A stretch of DNA of 64,000 bases from Phallus indusiatus (lineage: Eukaryota; Basidiomycota; Agaricomycetes; Phallales; Phallaceae). The DNA lies in assembly GCA_027605045.1 (NCBI GenBank), contig JAQFWX010000075.1:1-64000 (forward strand), given 5' to 3'. This document shows, piece after piece, positions 25,342 through 36,294 of this stretch (position 1 is the stretch's first letter; each line of letters begins with the position of its first letter). A program made the translations under genes and the position numbers. The notes below the pieces were generated by a model. The model was not told where the DNA came from and did no database searches. It saw only the letters and a list, made by a program, of their open reading frames with translations.

Positions 25342-27886
25342 TCATATCCCCAAATATATTCTGATATCTTTTACCACCGTTCTGCTGTTTTGACAATTTC
25401 TCAATGGTTCATGAAATTTGAATACAACTTGAACTACCTTTCCCGCACACATGGATACAGTGTGAAAGCGGTTGGGATTTATTTCCTTCTTGCAAGTACT
25501 AGTTTGGCCATTGTCAAAAATTGTATGTAATTCAACATCATTGAATCGCACCTTGACTTTTGTTCGTTTGCGCTCGACATCAATACAACGCAGCCCGGCC
25601 GAGAACTGTCAATACCTGTATGTACGAAACCAATGCAATCAGACAGGGAGAGTGTTTAATCAGATCGATCTGTGTGCCATGGGTAAAGTTTTGTCTTAGG
25701 GAAATGAGACTCGTCAATATGGGCCCCAAATCCGAATCGTATAAATCTCCAGGATACAAATCGCCGTAGAATACACAACTATTAATTTAAAGTAGGTGAA
25801 AATCGAAAGAGATGGGTCTAATAGTATGTTAATTTTTGAGAATCTGACTCACGGAAAACCTTGCTTGCGAAGCAAAATAAGGGCGTATGCATGCGGCTTG
25901 AACCAACTTTCAACCTGAACGATCAATATTGTTGTGTGTACCGAGCTTTTATGGTATGAAACTTCCCCAGCTTTCTAAAGATTGACCAATCGCCTAGATT
26001 ATCAAAAATTAATTTTAAAAAAAGTGGGAGTTATAGCTTGTTGAAGACTAGTACCGTGCTAGATAACTGTGGTCATGTCGTTTTGCAACCAAAACCAAGG
26101 ACTCACTCGTGGTTGTCTACAAATGTTACTGCATCATCCGGCCTGTGCTTGACTATTGTTCCTGAGAATATTTTTCTAAGATCGAATTGATGACCTAGTC
26201 GACTTGCAAGGTGAAAATTTTCATGAAGAGGGACATCGAAAAATGAACTCTGGAGCGTAAATGATATATGACTGTAGTGCATCAACTGTATAAGAGTTTA
26301 TCATACCTCTCCCCGAAGATGCCGCATATATTTGCGGATTGTTTTATAACTCAAAAATTTGTGATATACTTAAAGGTACAAGGTCTTGTCAGGCAACTTA
26401 CTTCCCCGACCAGCATTCCGAAACAATGAAGAGGTTTTTTGTGCACTCGCGCGAATGATGAATCTGATCTCACATTTTAGAGAACATGTTATTTTGACTG
26501 CGGTTCGACATACAAATTTCAGTAGGAATTTGTAATCGAAGTGCTTAACCGCATCGAACCGCATTCCATTACACCCTGTCGTCTAGGAGATGTGATGAGA
26601 GGAAAACCTTGGATCATATTGGAAGAACTAGCCTGCAGAATCCAAGTGCCCCATGATAAGAGATCCTTTTGTACCTCCGGATGCCTGTGATCAATCTGCG
26701 AAAAACATAAGACTACAGATCTCTAAACATTCTGTTCTACGTGACCTACATCGGCACCTGTACGGTCTATTAGGCAGGATGTGTTATTATGAGAGCAAAT
26801 CACACACACCCAGCAAAAAATCATAATTTCCAAATTCCTTTTCTACGTGTTTTGACCACCCTTCGTGTCCTCGACCGGTTATCTTGAATATCCCATTGGA
26901 GCGCGTGCGGTTGTCGTAATCAACACCTCAATGAGATAGAATTTATTCCTGATCTAAAATCAATATAGGTACGTACCTGTGAAATGTTGCTGCGTCCATT
27001 TGAATTCACTATACTAATTTGGTTGTTCAGAGGACAAGTATTATCGAGATAATTAGACAGAACTACTTGTCCTTCACGCCCAGGGAATTCAAAACATGTC
27101 CAGCCCTTATATCATCATTTAACCTTTGGTGAAAGGAAGCGTGGGAATTAAATTATACTTCTATTTCTTCCACAGGACCTAGCTCAAGATTCCGGTTCTG
27201 AGGATCAACGCGAACGGCAGGGAACACTTCTGTCTGGTCTGCACCCAGTTTATGCTGACCCAAATCAGTGATTGCCAGGGAAATTGAGAATTAGGAGTTA
27301 CATTGAGTACGGCGTCAACGATAATTCCTAGACCGTGGGCTTTGGCTGTGAAGCAAGCAGAAATCAACTGCTCTTTTGTCCCCCACCTGGTGGCTCTTCC
27401 TTCCTTTTGATTGAATTCGCCTAGATCCCACTATAAGGAGGAGACCTTTAATGTGAGCTGAACCTAAATTCTAGTGTAAATTAAGCATATGTCTTACCAA
27501 ATCATAAGCATCGTAACCCCTTCCTTCCTGTGTCAAAAGAAGTGCACAGAACCAGCTCCTAGGAAGATCCTCCAATTTTATACTACTTACCTTTGTCATA
27601 GCTTTATTGGGAGGAGGCAGCCAGACATGGCTAAAGCCCATTCGCGCCAAATTCGGGGTTTCTTCTTCAAATATCTGCCACCAGGTTTTTTTATCGTTAC
27701 CCTTACTATTCCATTCGAAAAACTGTAACTACGGTAAATCGAATCGCAGCTGAAGAAGTGCTATCCAACTTGAACAGATGATTATGACTTTACCATAAGA
27801 GGTCTCCTTTTCGAGACATCGAGATTCGCGGTCGATAAAGAGGGTTTGGGCAATGTAACATAGTCTAAAACTCGTTGCAAAATCAT
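25342..27886 (-). CDS. GH13 alpha-amylase (intracellular type), frame disturbed near the 3' end
   Basis: Hydrolyses alpha-1,4-glucans. Key segments: RPLMLQFFEWNSKGNDKKTW, HVWLPPPNKA, GRGYDAYDLWDLGEFNQK, GLGIIVDAVLNH KLGADQTE (region I), CNGMRFDAVKHFDYKFLLKF with the nucleophile Asp (region II), NLFIVSECWSGN with the acid/base Glu (region III), DDAVTFVDNHE with the third catalytic Asp (region IV), then GQSLESW, FKPHAYALILLRKQGFPCVF and YGDLYPGD. No signal peptide follows the ATG at 27886 (MILQRVLDYVTLPKP), fitting the cytosolic GH13_5 group. At least ten introns. Three problems are seen: a donor that reads GG instead of GT after GQSLESW (near 25966), and frame jumps near 25641-25650 and at the T run 25558-25561. 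The C-terminal end at 25342 is therefore uncertain. Could be consensus errors or early decay. Confidence 0.8.
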
Positions 27887-28891
27887 CCAAGTTCACCTTG
27901 TCCAAGTCGAAGTTGAGTCCGAGCCTCCAAGGTTAAACTTACACGTACTTCGCAAGTACTTGGTTGTGGTTTAGGTCGGCGTGACTAAGCTGGTCACAAG
28001 CTAGTCAGTTCGGGTTCGGGTTCAGTGTCACAGTACCATAGCACTGTTGAAGTTCTGCCTCGTTTATTATTTTTTGAGGAACCCAATCCTTCGCAACTGC
28101 TTTAAAATTATGCGCATTTAGGGGAATTTACATAATTTATTTCGATTTTTCGTCACTGCAAGTCAAAGATATGTGCCCCTTACGAGATCCAGTTCCAATT
28201 TCCAAATACTACCAAAGTAGGAAAAAGCGGTACGCTGTTTCGTCTATTTAAATGTGCCACAAACACAAACATTTAACACACAAAAGATATTTTGGGCCTG
28301 AAAAATTAGCGTCTTAATAATTTCCCCAATCACGACTATATATGTAATGTCTTCGAGAACCTTGAAATGATCGGGAAAATCACCGATCGAGATCTTTCGG
28401 ATAATGTTTGCCAATTCAACACTGTACGAGGAATTCGACGATAATCTAACGATTCAACGGCCCGGGGTATATATGTCTCTACTTCGAGTGTCGTATATCG
28501 ATGACTACCGAGAAGACATGCTCATATACACATGGCTTACTCATACATAGGAGGGCGCTATCGTATGTCTATTATCAAAAAAGCTTTCAACGAGGAAAAA
28601 GTGACTATCCTGGACGCTTTTCGGCATCTGACAATCGAAAGCCTATTTCGCATCGTCGCTGATGCCAATTACGGTAGTCAACACGTGCAAATTTTTGGCT
28701 GCTGCATATTTGAAGGCAAGTTTGAAATACCGATTTGAATTAAGGGAAATATACTCACCAAACACTACACCTGAATCTTTTGACCTGATTGAGTTGATGG
28801 CGTTTAGCACTGCTCTCATAGGAGAAACGAGCGTGGCTCAAGACATTCATCTTTCAGGTTTACGATATGTTATGATAGTTGAAGGACGTCC
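27887..28891. other. 1.0 kb intergenic region
   Basis: Contains the presumed amylase promoter and sequence of unknown nature. Short open frames on the plus strand at 28532-28949 have no recognisable similarity. No gene called. Confidence 0.45.
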
Positions 28892-29593
28892 TCACCATGC
28901 GATGCATTCAAATTTTGCCGTCAACTGCTGTCTAGCGGCGGGTAATTGATTTGCCAGTTTTTTCTTCTGAGAGGAACTTGGGACAGCATTCAGGTAATCA
29001 AATTCGTCTGCCATGGGTAATCGTCTATAAGAGTGAACAAGTTCGAGTGTATTCGAATTTGAGTCTTGAAAGGAAACACGAGAGTAGTCCGAATACTCGG
29101 GAAGCTTGGGAAATGAGTCAATGGCAAGAGCATAAGGACAGTAAACAACAGGCTGAAAAGTAACCTGGGTGACCTGGGGCGGGTAACGTGATATTCCTTC
29201 TTCTGCGTATACTGAGGAGGTCTCTTCATATTGTTCTATAGCCGAGTAGGGGGAAAATTCAGAGTTACTGATGGGGCTCATTTGCGATGTCGGTGTGTTA
29301 TTGTTGTACGACACGAAATGTTCGGATGATGGGTATGCCACTGAAAAATCGTCCAACAGAAAAACGTCAGCGTTAGAAAAGCAAAGCCTCATTAAGTATA
29401 CTGACCGTAAGAGCTAGTACCATAATTGTGAACTAGGGTTGTATTGTCCGGCGGGGCCGTAGGCTCTCGGGAACCTAGTAAATTGATCCAGTGCACTGAA
29501 AGATTGAAACGTTGATTTCTTACACTGTTGGTTTGACGGTTGTTCGGTTCTCCAATACTGGTCTGTAGCATGGCACCCTGTTTGGAAGTTCAT
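28892..29593 (-). CDS. Hypothetical protein, Ser/Asn/Tyr-rich
   Basis: Not recognised. A possible start at 29593 reads MNFQTGCHATDQYWRTEQPS. Joining across a very short intron-like 28-base GT-AG segment (about 29497-29524) and a second intron (29341-29398) leads in frame into a long exon. That exon holds VAYPSSEHFVSYNNNTPTSQ, SEFSPYSAIEQYEETSSVY, and RLPMADEFDYLNAVPSSSQK, and ends ECIAW-stop at 28892. The composition (Ser, Asn, Thr, Pro, Tyr) suggests a disordered regulator, such as a transcription factor tail, but no DNA-binding domain is visible. The start and the short intron are doubtful; the main exon could extend further by splicing at GCATG|GTGAGG. Confidence 0.35.
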
Positions 29594-30667
29594 TGAGGCA
29601 GGCTAAAGGACGGGATTGAAATTGGTATATGTCGGTTCCGGGGATGAGAATATAAGAGTTGCCCGAGCCTAAATGGATGGGCGGACGTTACTACGCTTTG
29701 AAACCTCAGTCAGAAATGAAAGAGAGAGGAAGGAGATTGATATCCCTTGCGTCTATAAATTTTCGGCTTAAGTTGGAATTAAATAGCTAGGTAAGCTTAG
29801 AAAAGGTGATGGATCGTCGATGGCGGGTTTTTGACAACGTCTTGTGTATGTAGCTTTGTAATGGTTAAGTCAGGCAATCACCCGTAAGATAGTGTTGGGA
29901 TACACTAATAAGTTATCAATATCAATCTGATTCAGGCGGAGCACGCACGATGATTTTAACTCTAGATGCTTGTAATTCAAGTGAACTTTGGGAGAAGTAA
30001 TTAATTGAAGAAACCGAATATTTATTCTGATACAAAAAATAAACATTTTAGCCAAAAAGGAAAGCGTTGTTAAGTGGAATCACTTCATTATGGATCCAGA
30101 GCTACTAGAGACCATAAAGTTGTTTCTACTAGTTCTCACTTATGCAAGCATTTGCCTTGATTAGGAAAATTCCAGAGGTTCCCGTCCTGTCAAATAAAGG
30201 TTGAAAGGCCGCTTAACCCCAGAAATTACATGGTATTATTTTTATGCGTTCCTTTACATCAATATTATTATACTCACGGTGACTCCTTAATTGAAGATGT
30301 TCAAATGTCGACCCTGCAAACGATTTGACCCTACATAGGAATGGAATATCGTGGACCTATTGCGCCAGCTTTGCGGGATTCCGGAGTTTTGCCTCGGGCA
30401 ACTGCCGACATATACACATTAACAACTATCTTTTTTTAAAAAATTATAGCTGAGCGAGGGGAATTCTTGAAACGGGAGTTCCCCCAAAGGGAAGCGTGAT
30501 GTTTGAGTCCACACAGGAATTAAAGGGATAAAGATCCCCGTCACGCTTGCATCTCGAACCAGAAATCATTTACCTTTTGAAGCATTATTTTCGAGCATGA
30601 ACGGTTATATTCTGTTATATTTGAACAATAGCAGCAGGGAGATATGTATAAAAAGGGATATACTCAC
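29594..30667. other. Intergenic or unrecognised sequence
   Basis: AT-rich. Several intron-like GT-AG pairs occur on the minus strand (for example near 30560-30600), possibly later exons of the signal-peptide exon at 30668-30736, but no frame could be followed with confidence. Confidence 0.35.
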
Positions 30668-30736
30668 AACAGACGAAGCGTATGTAGGGACAATAAATCC
30701 TAGTAATAGCAAGGAAATATGAAACCCAGAAGCCAT
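30668..30736 (-). other. Possible first exon of a secreted protein
   Basis: Reads MASGFHISLLLLGFIVPTYA SSV and is followed by a good donor GTGAGTAT. Hydrophobic core and small residues before the putative cut (TYA) look like a signal peptide. No convincing following exon was found, so this may be a gene remnant or chance. An upstream in-frame ATG at 30874 would add a non-secretory leader. Confidence 0.25.
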
Positions 30737-31690
30737 TGAGAAACGTTTGACCGCCGTTGCAGGACAGCACATATCATTCCTGCGTTCGCATATGAACTGG
30801 CTGACGATAGTAGGTCTGCAAGCTCCAAGTTGGCCCACCCGGACAAAGAGGTTCAAAACAACTGGCGATTTCATTTTGTCAATCGGTAGCTTATAATTAA
30901 TTCAGGATTAGGAAGACTAACTAATAGAGCTTTATCATACAACTTTGTAGATCGCGAGATGCTGATGGCGCTACCTACAATTACAAGATGTTGGACACGC
31001 GTTCACAAGTTCCGCTCAGAAAAGTGACAATTAAGTCATTGATGAGCTAGAAACGCAGAGCCCAGATGAGAATGAAGACGGAATTTCAAACGATGACGAC
31101 ACTGACATCGACAATGGCCTGGAGAAGGAAGAGCTGGAGCTTTAAAGTAGCTCCTCTGACAGCGAGTCTGAGTTGTTCACCACACGATAGCGGGGTGTAA
31201 ACAAGATTCGGAGCCCGAAACTGACCTTGAAGATAATGAGTATTCTTTGATCGGAATTATATACTTATTGTGCCATACCTGAGTATGACAATATACGCTA
31301 TGTATAAGCTGATCATAGGAATTATCATGAGGAATAGATAGGCCTTATACCTTGTCAAAAATGCTTGAACACCCTGATTTATCGCTCACGTACCTCAAAC
31401 GTACCTTATGCGATGATATGAGCGCGGGCACAACCTAACAAGCGCTATGGAAGTCCGATGTATAGCTGGTTTCATTCGTATAAGAGGGTCGAAAGTCTTA
31501 TGCATCAAATTAAGCGTTTAATTGGGTAATATGAATCAGAAGAAGATACAAGTTGGTCTAAACATTCGACTCACAACATGGTAAGCGCCGAATTTTGTTC
31601 CTTTTTTACGATTTGTAGCTTGATGTACTTAAGAACTGCTAGGACTAACAAAACTTTTCATTGATAAAACGAACACAAGAGTATACATGA
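30737..31690. other. Intergenic, with an acidic peptide remnant
   Basis: On the plus strand about 31041-31145 encodes a short acidic run (DELETQSPDENEDGISNDDD and onward to a stop) without a start codon. It may be a scrap of a degraded transposase or regulator. Nothing else recognisable. Confidence 0.3.
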
Positions 31691-32566
31691 CTAGGCTTTC
31701 AAAATTGTTTCAAATTCTCCTGTTTCAACCGCCTCTTGTATTATATCCAACCCTCCAATGAATTCACCGCCTACGATTAGTTGTGGGAATGTGGGCCAAT
31801 TATTCAAAGCCTTAAGACCTGGGGATCATTCCATTTTAGAAAACGTGCGCGCAACAAAACTATCGGAATAATAATAACCTTGTCTCACAGCTTCATCTTG
31901 CAGAATGTCGAAATGTGTGAACTCAATGTCGTGATCCCGTAAGATAGATACCGTTTGGCGAGAAAAGCCACAGCGTGGAGCATCGGGACTTCCCTTCATA
32001 AACAATACGACTCGACTCTGCTGCATAATCTTCTTCATACGTTTAACAAGCTCCTCTTCACTTTCCTTTTCTACAGGTTCTTCTGGTGAACGATTAGTTT
32101 GAGCCTTCCCCGACAAGTTTGGATGGCTATGCTTGGCCAACGCGTTCGTAAGACCCGGTGCATCCGCACCATTTATACGAGAGAGTAACATATGCCCCTG
32201 CATAAAATGATCAATATTCAGTTGTAGAGAAGTTTTGGATAGCAAACCCTTAAGACGATGAATGATGGCACAGCCTCGATTTCGAACGACTCTGATATGT
32301 CTTGTAAAGTGTCAGCCTCAACCTTTGAACTGCAAGTCAACACGCGAGTCGGTCGCAAAAATATCCTTTCGTACTTGTAATACTAAGACATCGGGCTGTC
32401 TTCGGGCCAGTTCCAAGACTACCTGATTCATTTGTTGACAGGGCTCAGCCCATGATGCCCAGAAGTTGATTAATGATATTCGCTCCAAGTCCCTTGAAAG
32501 TAAGTCTTGGAAGTGCTGAGGAGATTCTACGTTAACAAAATTTTCGGGAGTTGGAACAGTAACCAT
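31691..32566 (-). CDS. GRX4: Monothiol glutaredoxin GRX3/GRX4 (thioredoxin-glutaredoxin)
   Basis: Cytosolic/nuclear iron-sulfur glutaredoxin that senses and traffics iron. N-terminal thioredoxin-like domain: [20 protein letters not shown] (single Cys WAxPC site). The linker is rich in charged residues. C-terminal Grx domain: [20 protein letters not shown] with the CGFS active site, [18 protein letters not shown], then [19 protein letters not shown] and the end ETILKA at 31691. Lengths of both domains are typical of Grx3/4. Introns lie near 31810-31870 and 32245-32345. Same strand as Ku70, whose stop lies only 90 bases upstream. Confidence 0.9.
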
Positions 32567-32656
32567 TCGATGGTGATGAAAATGAGATTAAGGGCTACTA
32601 TGACAAAGCACACGATCTAGGCGATATCACACTTTCCCACTAACGCCATGTCACTG

Positions 32657-35548
32657 TCAATTATTTCGAAACCATTCTTCCACACGTTCTACTAGTTCGG
32701 CTTTCTTTCCCGTTGTCGACTTACCCTTTTCTTTCAAAAACTCCTTCATATCTTATCAGCACTTTAGATAGGGAAATAGAAAAGCTGGTCACGAACCTTC
32801 AGCTGATCTACTTTGAACTATATGTACCGATAATATGGTAAGGTTACTCGCGGTCGATATAGGAGACATTACACTTACCTTTCCTAGAGCTCCAGCGCGC
32901 CATTTGCTCCTCATAGAGCCTTCATCGATTTCGGCATCCTGGGACTGTGTCGACCTCACAGAACGACGTGAAATCAGGACGGACACTTACCTGTGGAGCA
33001 TATTTACGTTTGGTACTAGAGACTATCTTCACGTCATAGATCGCCTCTTCATCTTTCAAAACTTGCTTCCATTTTTTCATTAAATCCCCGGCGCGCTATT
33101 TAAAAAAAAAAAAGAATTAGCTTGGAGGGCTCATTCCCATAAAGTATTCTTACTTTATGCATCGGGTCATAGCGAGGTGCGCTGAGATCATTGAATTGCG
33201 TAACATTATACTTTTCTTGGAACGCTCTAGCTTCCAACTGTCCCCAAAATAATGCCAACGCTGTGGGTACACGGGTTATGCAAGGCAAGCTCATAGTGAA
33301 TTGAACGACCAACCTGGATTTGGATAGTTATCTGGCTGGTATGACCCATTCTTCATTGTAAGTCGATCAATCCAAGCGCGAGCTGCCTCGGTTAGTCCAT
33401 CAGTTGCTAAGGTGATTTGTGAACGTTAGAGGTTCATGCATTTGAATACAAATAATCCTCGTCACCTTTTCGTGCTTCTTCTATGGGAGCTCCCCGAATG
33501 TCGTCTGCATACGGTAGAGGTTGTAAATGAAACCCAGCCGGATCAAGCTGACTACGATCATCTATATCATGCTCGCTCTGTAGACGTAAATAGATCAACT
33601 CAAATAATTCGGTACACGGGGAAGAGCAACCTGAGGTATTAGTGCGTAGAACATGGGTGCGCTATTGCGTCTTGCTATACCCATCACAAGGCCTATTTTA
33701 TTTTTGGCTAGCATACTCTTAAGCAAAGCGCTGAAGGTCCTGACACTTCCGGAAAATGCCTGGAAACTTTCGGTTGGCAGGAAACGTCCAGGAAACAAAT
33801 GATGGTGACGTACGTTTTCATCGGGATGAAGAAACATTGAATGCTTGATGTTGTCTTCAAATGCCAATTCAGAACTGTCTTTGAATCCCAAAAGTCTCAA
33901 TCCTGTCAAAATAGCCATGACTTTCATTCGTTCATTACGGTGAATCTGCAAACGCACCAGGCTCGAGGTCCAGCGTACGAAAGGATTTGACATCTTCCGA
34001 AGTGAAGAAAACCTATGCCATCATCTTTCTCAATAGAACGAAATAACAGCGCTGATACAATATTTACACGATTTTTGACACCGGTTGGCGTAGCGTTATT
34101 GGCTTCACCTGTGGAACCCAACGTCATCCCAAACACAATATGACTGTTTGCATATTCTTTCTGATGTACCTTGAAACGTGAAAGAAGAGGTATTTGTCTT
34201 ATGCCTTGCGGATGAGAAAAAGGAAAACGCATTACGGCATCATAATAGGTGACTTTACTTTTGACTTCTTCCATGGTTCTCCCCGTTGTAAAATATTTAT
34301 ACCCTGGTTTGGATTGCTGAGTGACCAAGCCATAGCTATATATTGTTAGTAATCAAGGCAGCGAGTCCAGAAAGGAGACATGTACCCTTTAACGCCTATA
34401 GTCAAATCATTCGCCAGATGGAATGGGACACTGAAAACAGCTCGCTTTGGTAACTCTCGTATTTTCATTTCTTGAATCAAGGACTCCAGCTCGGTGATAA
34501 TGTCAGGGCGCTGTCCGTTAATATCATCCTCGCCCGGATCTTCGGGGGGAAGAACTTGCTAGCCAGAGGATAGGTTTAATCGATTGAATGGTTTAGTGAA
34601 GCTTACATCCCAAAACTTGGAGCGGTCGAACGTTTTACCGACACGCTGAATGAAGAATGGAGTTATGATTATGCCACTAGCCGACAGATCCTAAAACGAA
34701 AGCATCAGTAAAGGGAAAAATCCAAAATCCAAAAGAAAGTACATCAAATGTAGTTTGAGCAGTTTTAAGGAACTGCGGGCTACCTGGATGGGGATCATCC
34801 TCATCAGTAACCAGAAAGATTCGCTTCAGACCACTTTTTGGCGCGCTGGACCAGTAGGAACATTCAACATACATCTGAAGATTTCGTCACGATACGATCG
34901 ATACATACCCATCTCTGAATAACCAATTGCATGAGGTAAAAACGTCACCGATAGGTGTGTGCCCCTTGTTTGGCGGTAAAGCTCTTTCCGTTTTCTCAGG
35001 ATGGTTTTTGAAATCTAAATTTGTATGAGCACCGATTGGACCACCCTTGAGATAGTATATACTATATATCAGTGCAGACAGTCGTTGAATGTTCTCAGCA
35101 TTCATTTGAGCGATATTTTGATATACAGAACAATGTTTCTTGATTTCGGCACCTCCAGTCCTTCCTCCTTCGGTTTCCTCTCCCTGGTTAAGATAATGAA
35201 TAATAGTGTTTAAGCATAGAGATGCGTACAAACCGTATTATAAAACATTATGCCGACTAAGTCGTTCGGAGACGTGATGACCTTACGTTTTTGAAGCTGT
35301 ACAGCGATCTCGAGAACTGACTGAAGATAGCTCTCCTTTTGATCATGATTCTCTACATTTTTCGCACTCGTTGTCATTGAATGCGAAGCGTCAATACAGA
35401 ACAGTAAGACATCTCTTCCTTGAAAATCCTACGAGCAAAGGAAGTTAGGTTCCAAATAACGGTAATTGAATCATTGCCTAACAAAAGCGTTCTCTAACTC
35501 ATCTTCCACATAGTCGTCCAACGTGTTCCAGTCTTCGAAAAGAGACAT
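32657..35548 (-). CDS. KU70: Ku70 (ATP-dependent DNA helicase II subunit 1)
   Basis: DNA end-binding subunit of the Ku heterodimer for non-homologous end joining and telomeres. The start MSLFEDWNTLDDYVEDELEN leads into the vWA-like domain (DVLLFCIDASHSM, DLVGIMFYNT, KRIFLVTDEDDPHP). The beta-barrel core includes RAVFSVPFHLANDLTIGVKG YGL, VFFTSEDVKSFRTLDLEPG, LRLLGFKDSSELAFEDNIKH, VRTFSALLKSMLAKNKIGLV. The C-terminal arm ends in a SAP domain: MKEFLKEKGKSTTGKKAELV ERVEEWF. Apparent frame changes near 34000 and 33940 are explained by introns 34013-34081 and 33903-33957, so the gene is intact. More than ten introns. Divergent from the aquaporin gene. Confidence 0.92.
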
Positions 35549-36294
35549 GGGAAATTAAACGTCTCAAAGAACGAGAGTGGAAATTGAGTAAACTGCCGAA
35601 TGTAAGCCGTAAGTGTCGACTCGAAAACCGCTAGTCGTGGCACCAGTATCAGCGATTGGCCAGGGATGTTAGGATGTCGTGACGCAGGTCAGGCACACCC
35701 AGCGTCTGACTTGTGCCACACAGCCAGTATTGCACCCGACGTGTTGCATTGTTGCCCATGCACCATACATATTTATAAGGGTTTGTTTGCTCCTTTGCAG
35801 GCCAAAGCTTTATGGGGAATAATTAATTGATACTATTCAGGGTTTATGCTGAAGGAAGTTGATGCAATAATCTTGCAATAATAACCTGCCTTTACCTTGA
35901 TGCACGAAAAATGAAAAAGGCTGGAAGTCATGATAGGGTTGCGGGTGAGCGATCAAAATATATTCCAATTTCGGTGACGTTTTTGTACACACGCCGCTCG
36001 AACGCTGTCCACGTGGCTTTACGAGAGTGGTTCGAGCTAGCTCTTGTTAGCTCTTGTTTAGCACGCGCAGGACGGCAACGATGAGAATGAGATTCCGGAG
36101 CTAGAGACTTTGCGGATCTTATTATTACATACATACTCTTCCTTCCCTCAATTTTTAGATCTTGGCGAAGGCAATATATTCTTTTGATGCTAAGGGACAA
36201 GCGGCAAACCCAGTCTAACCTACTTTAAAACCGGCTACTTCACTCATCATTGTCGCCCTCCAGCGGTTCTCGTTCTCTCCCACTCTCCAGTAAC
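35549..36294. promoter_or_regulatory. Divergent promoter region, Ku70 / aquaporin
   Basis: About 745 bases between divergent starts, with no coding sequence recognised. A repeat AGCTCTTGTTAGCTCTTGTT lies at 36038-36057. Regulatory role inferred from position. Confidence 0.35.

Noticed and set aside
25620..25650. A 29-base intron in the amylase (GTCTGATTGC...ATACAG)
   Set aside because: It would keep the frame but remove DCIGFVHTG, which fits the GH13 family well, so a short homopolymer is more likely. Left open.
33900..34085. Two apparent frameshifts in Ku70
   Set aside because: Both are explained by introns with good sites: 34013-34081 (GTGTCA...CATAG) and 33903-33957 (GTGCGT...GACAG). After splicing the exons read VFFTSEDVKSFRTLDLEPG and LRLLGFKDSSELAFEDN in one frame.
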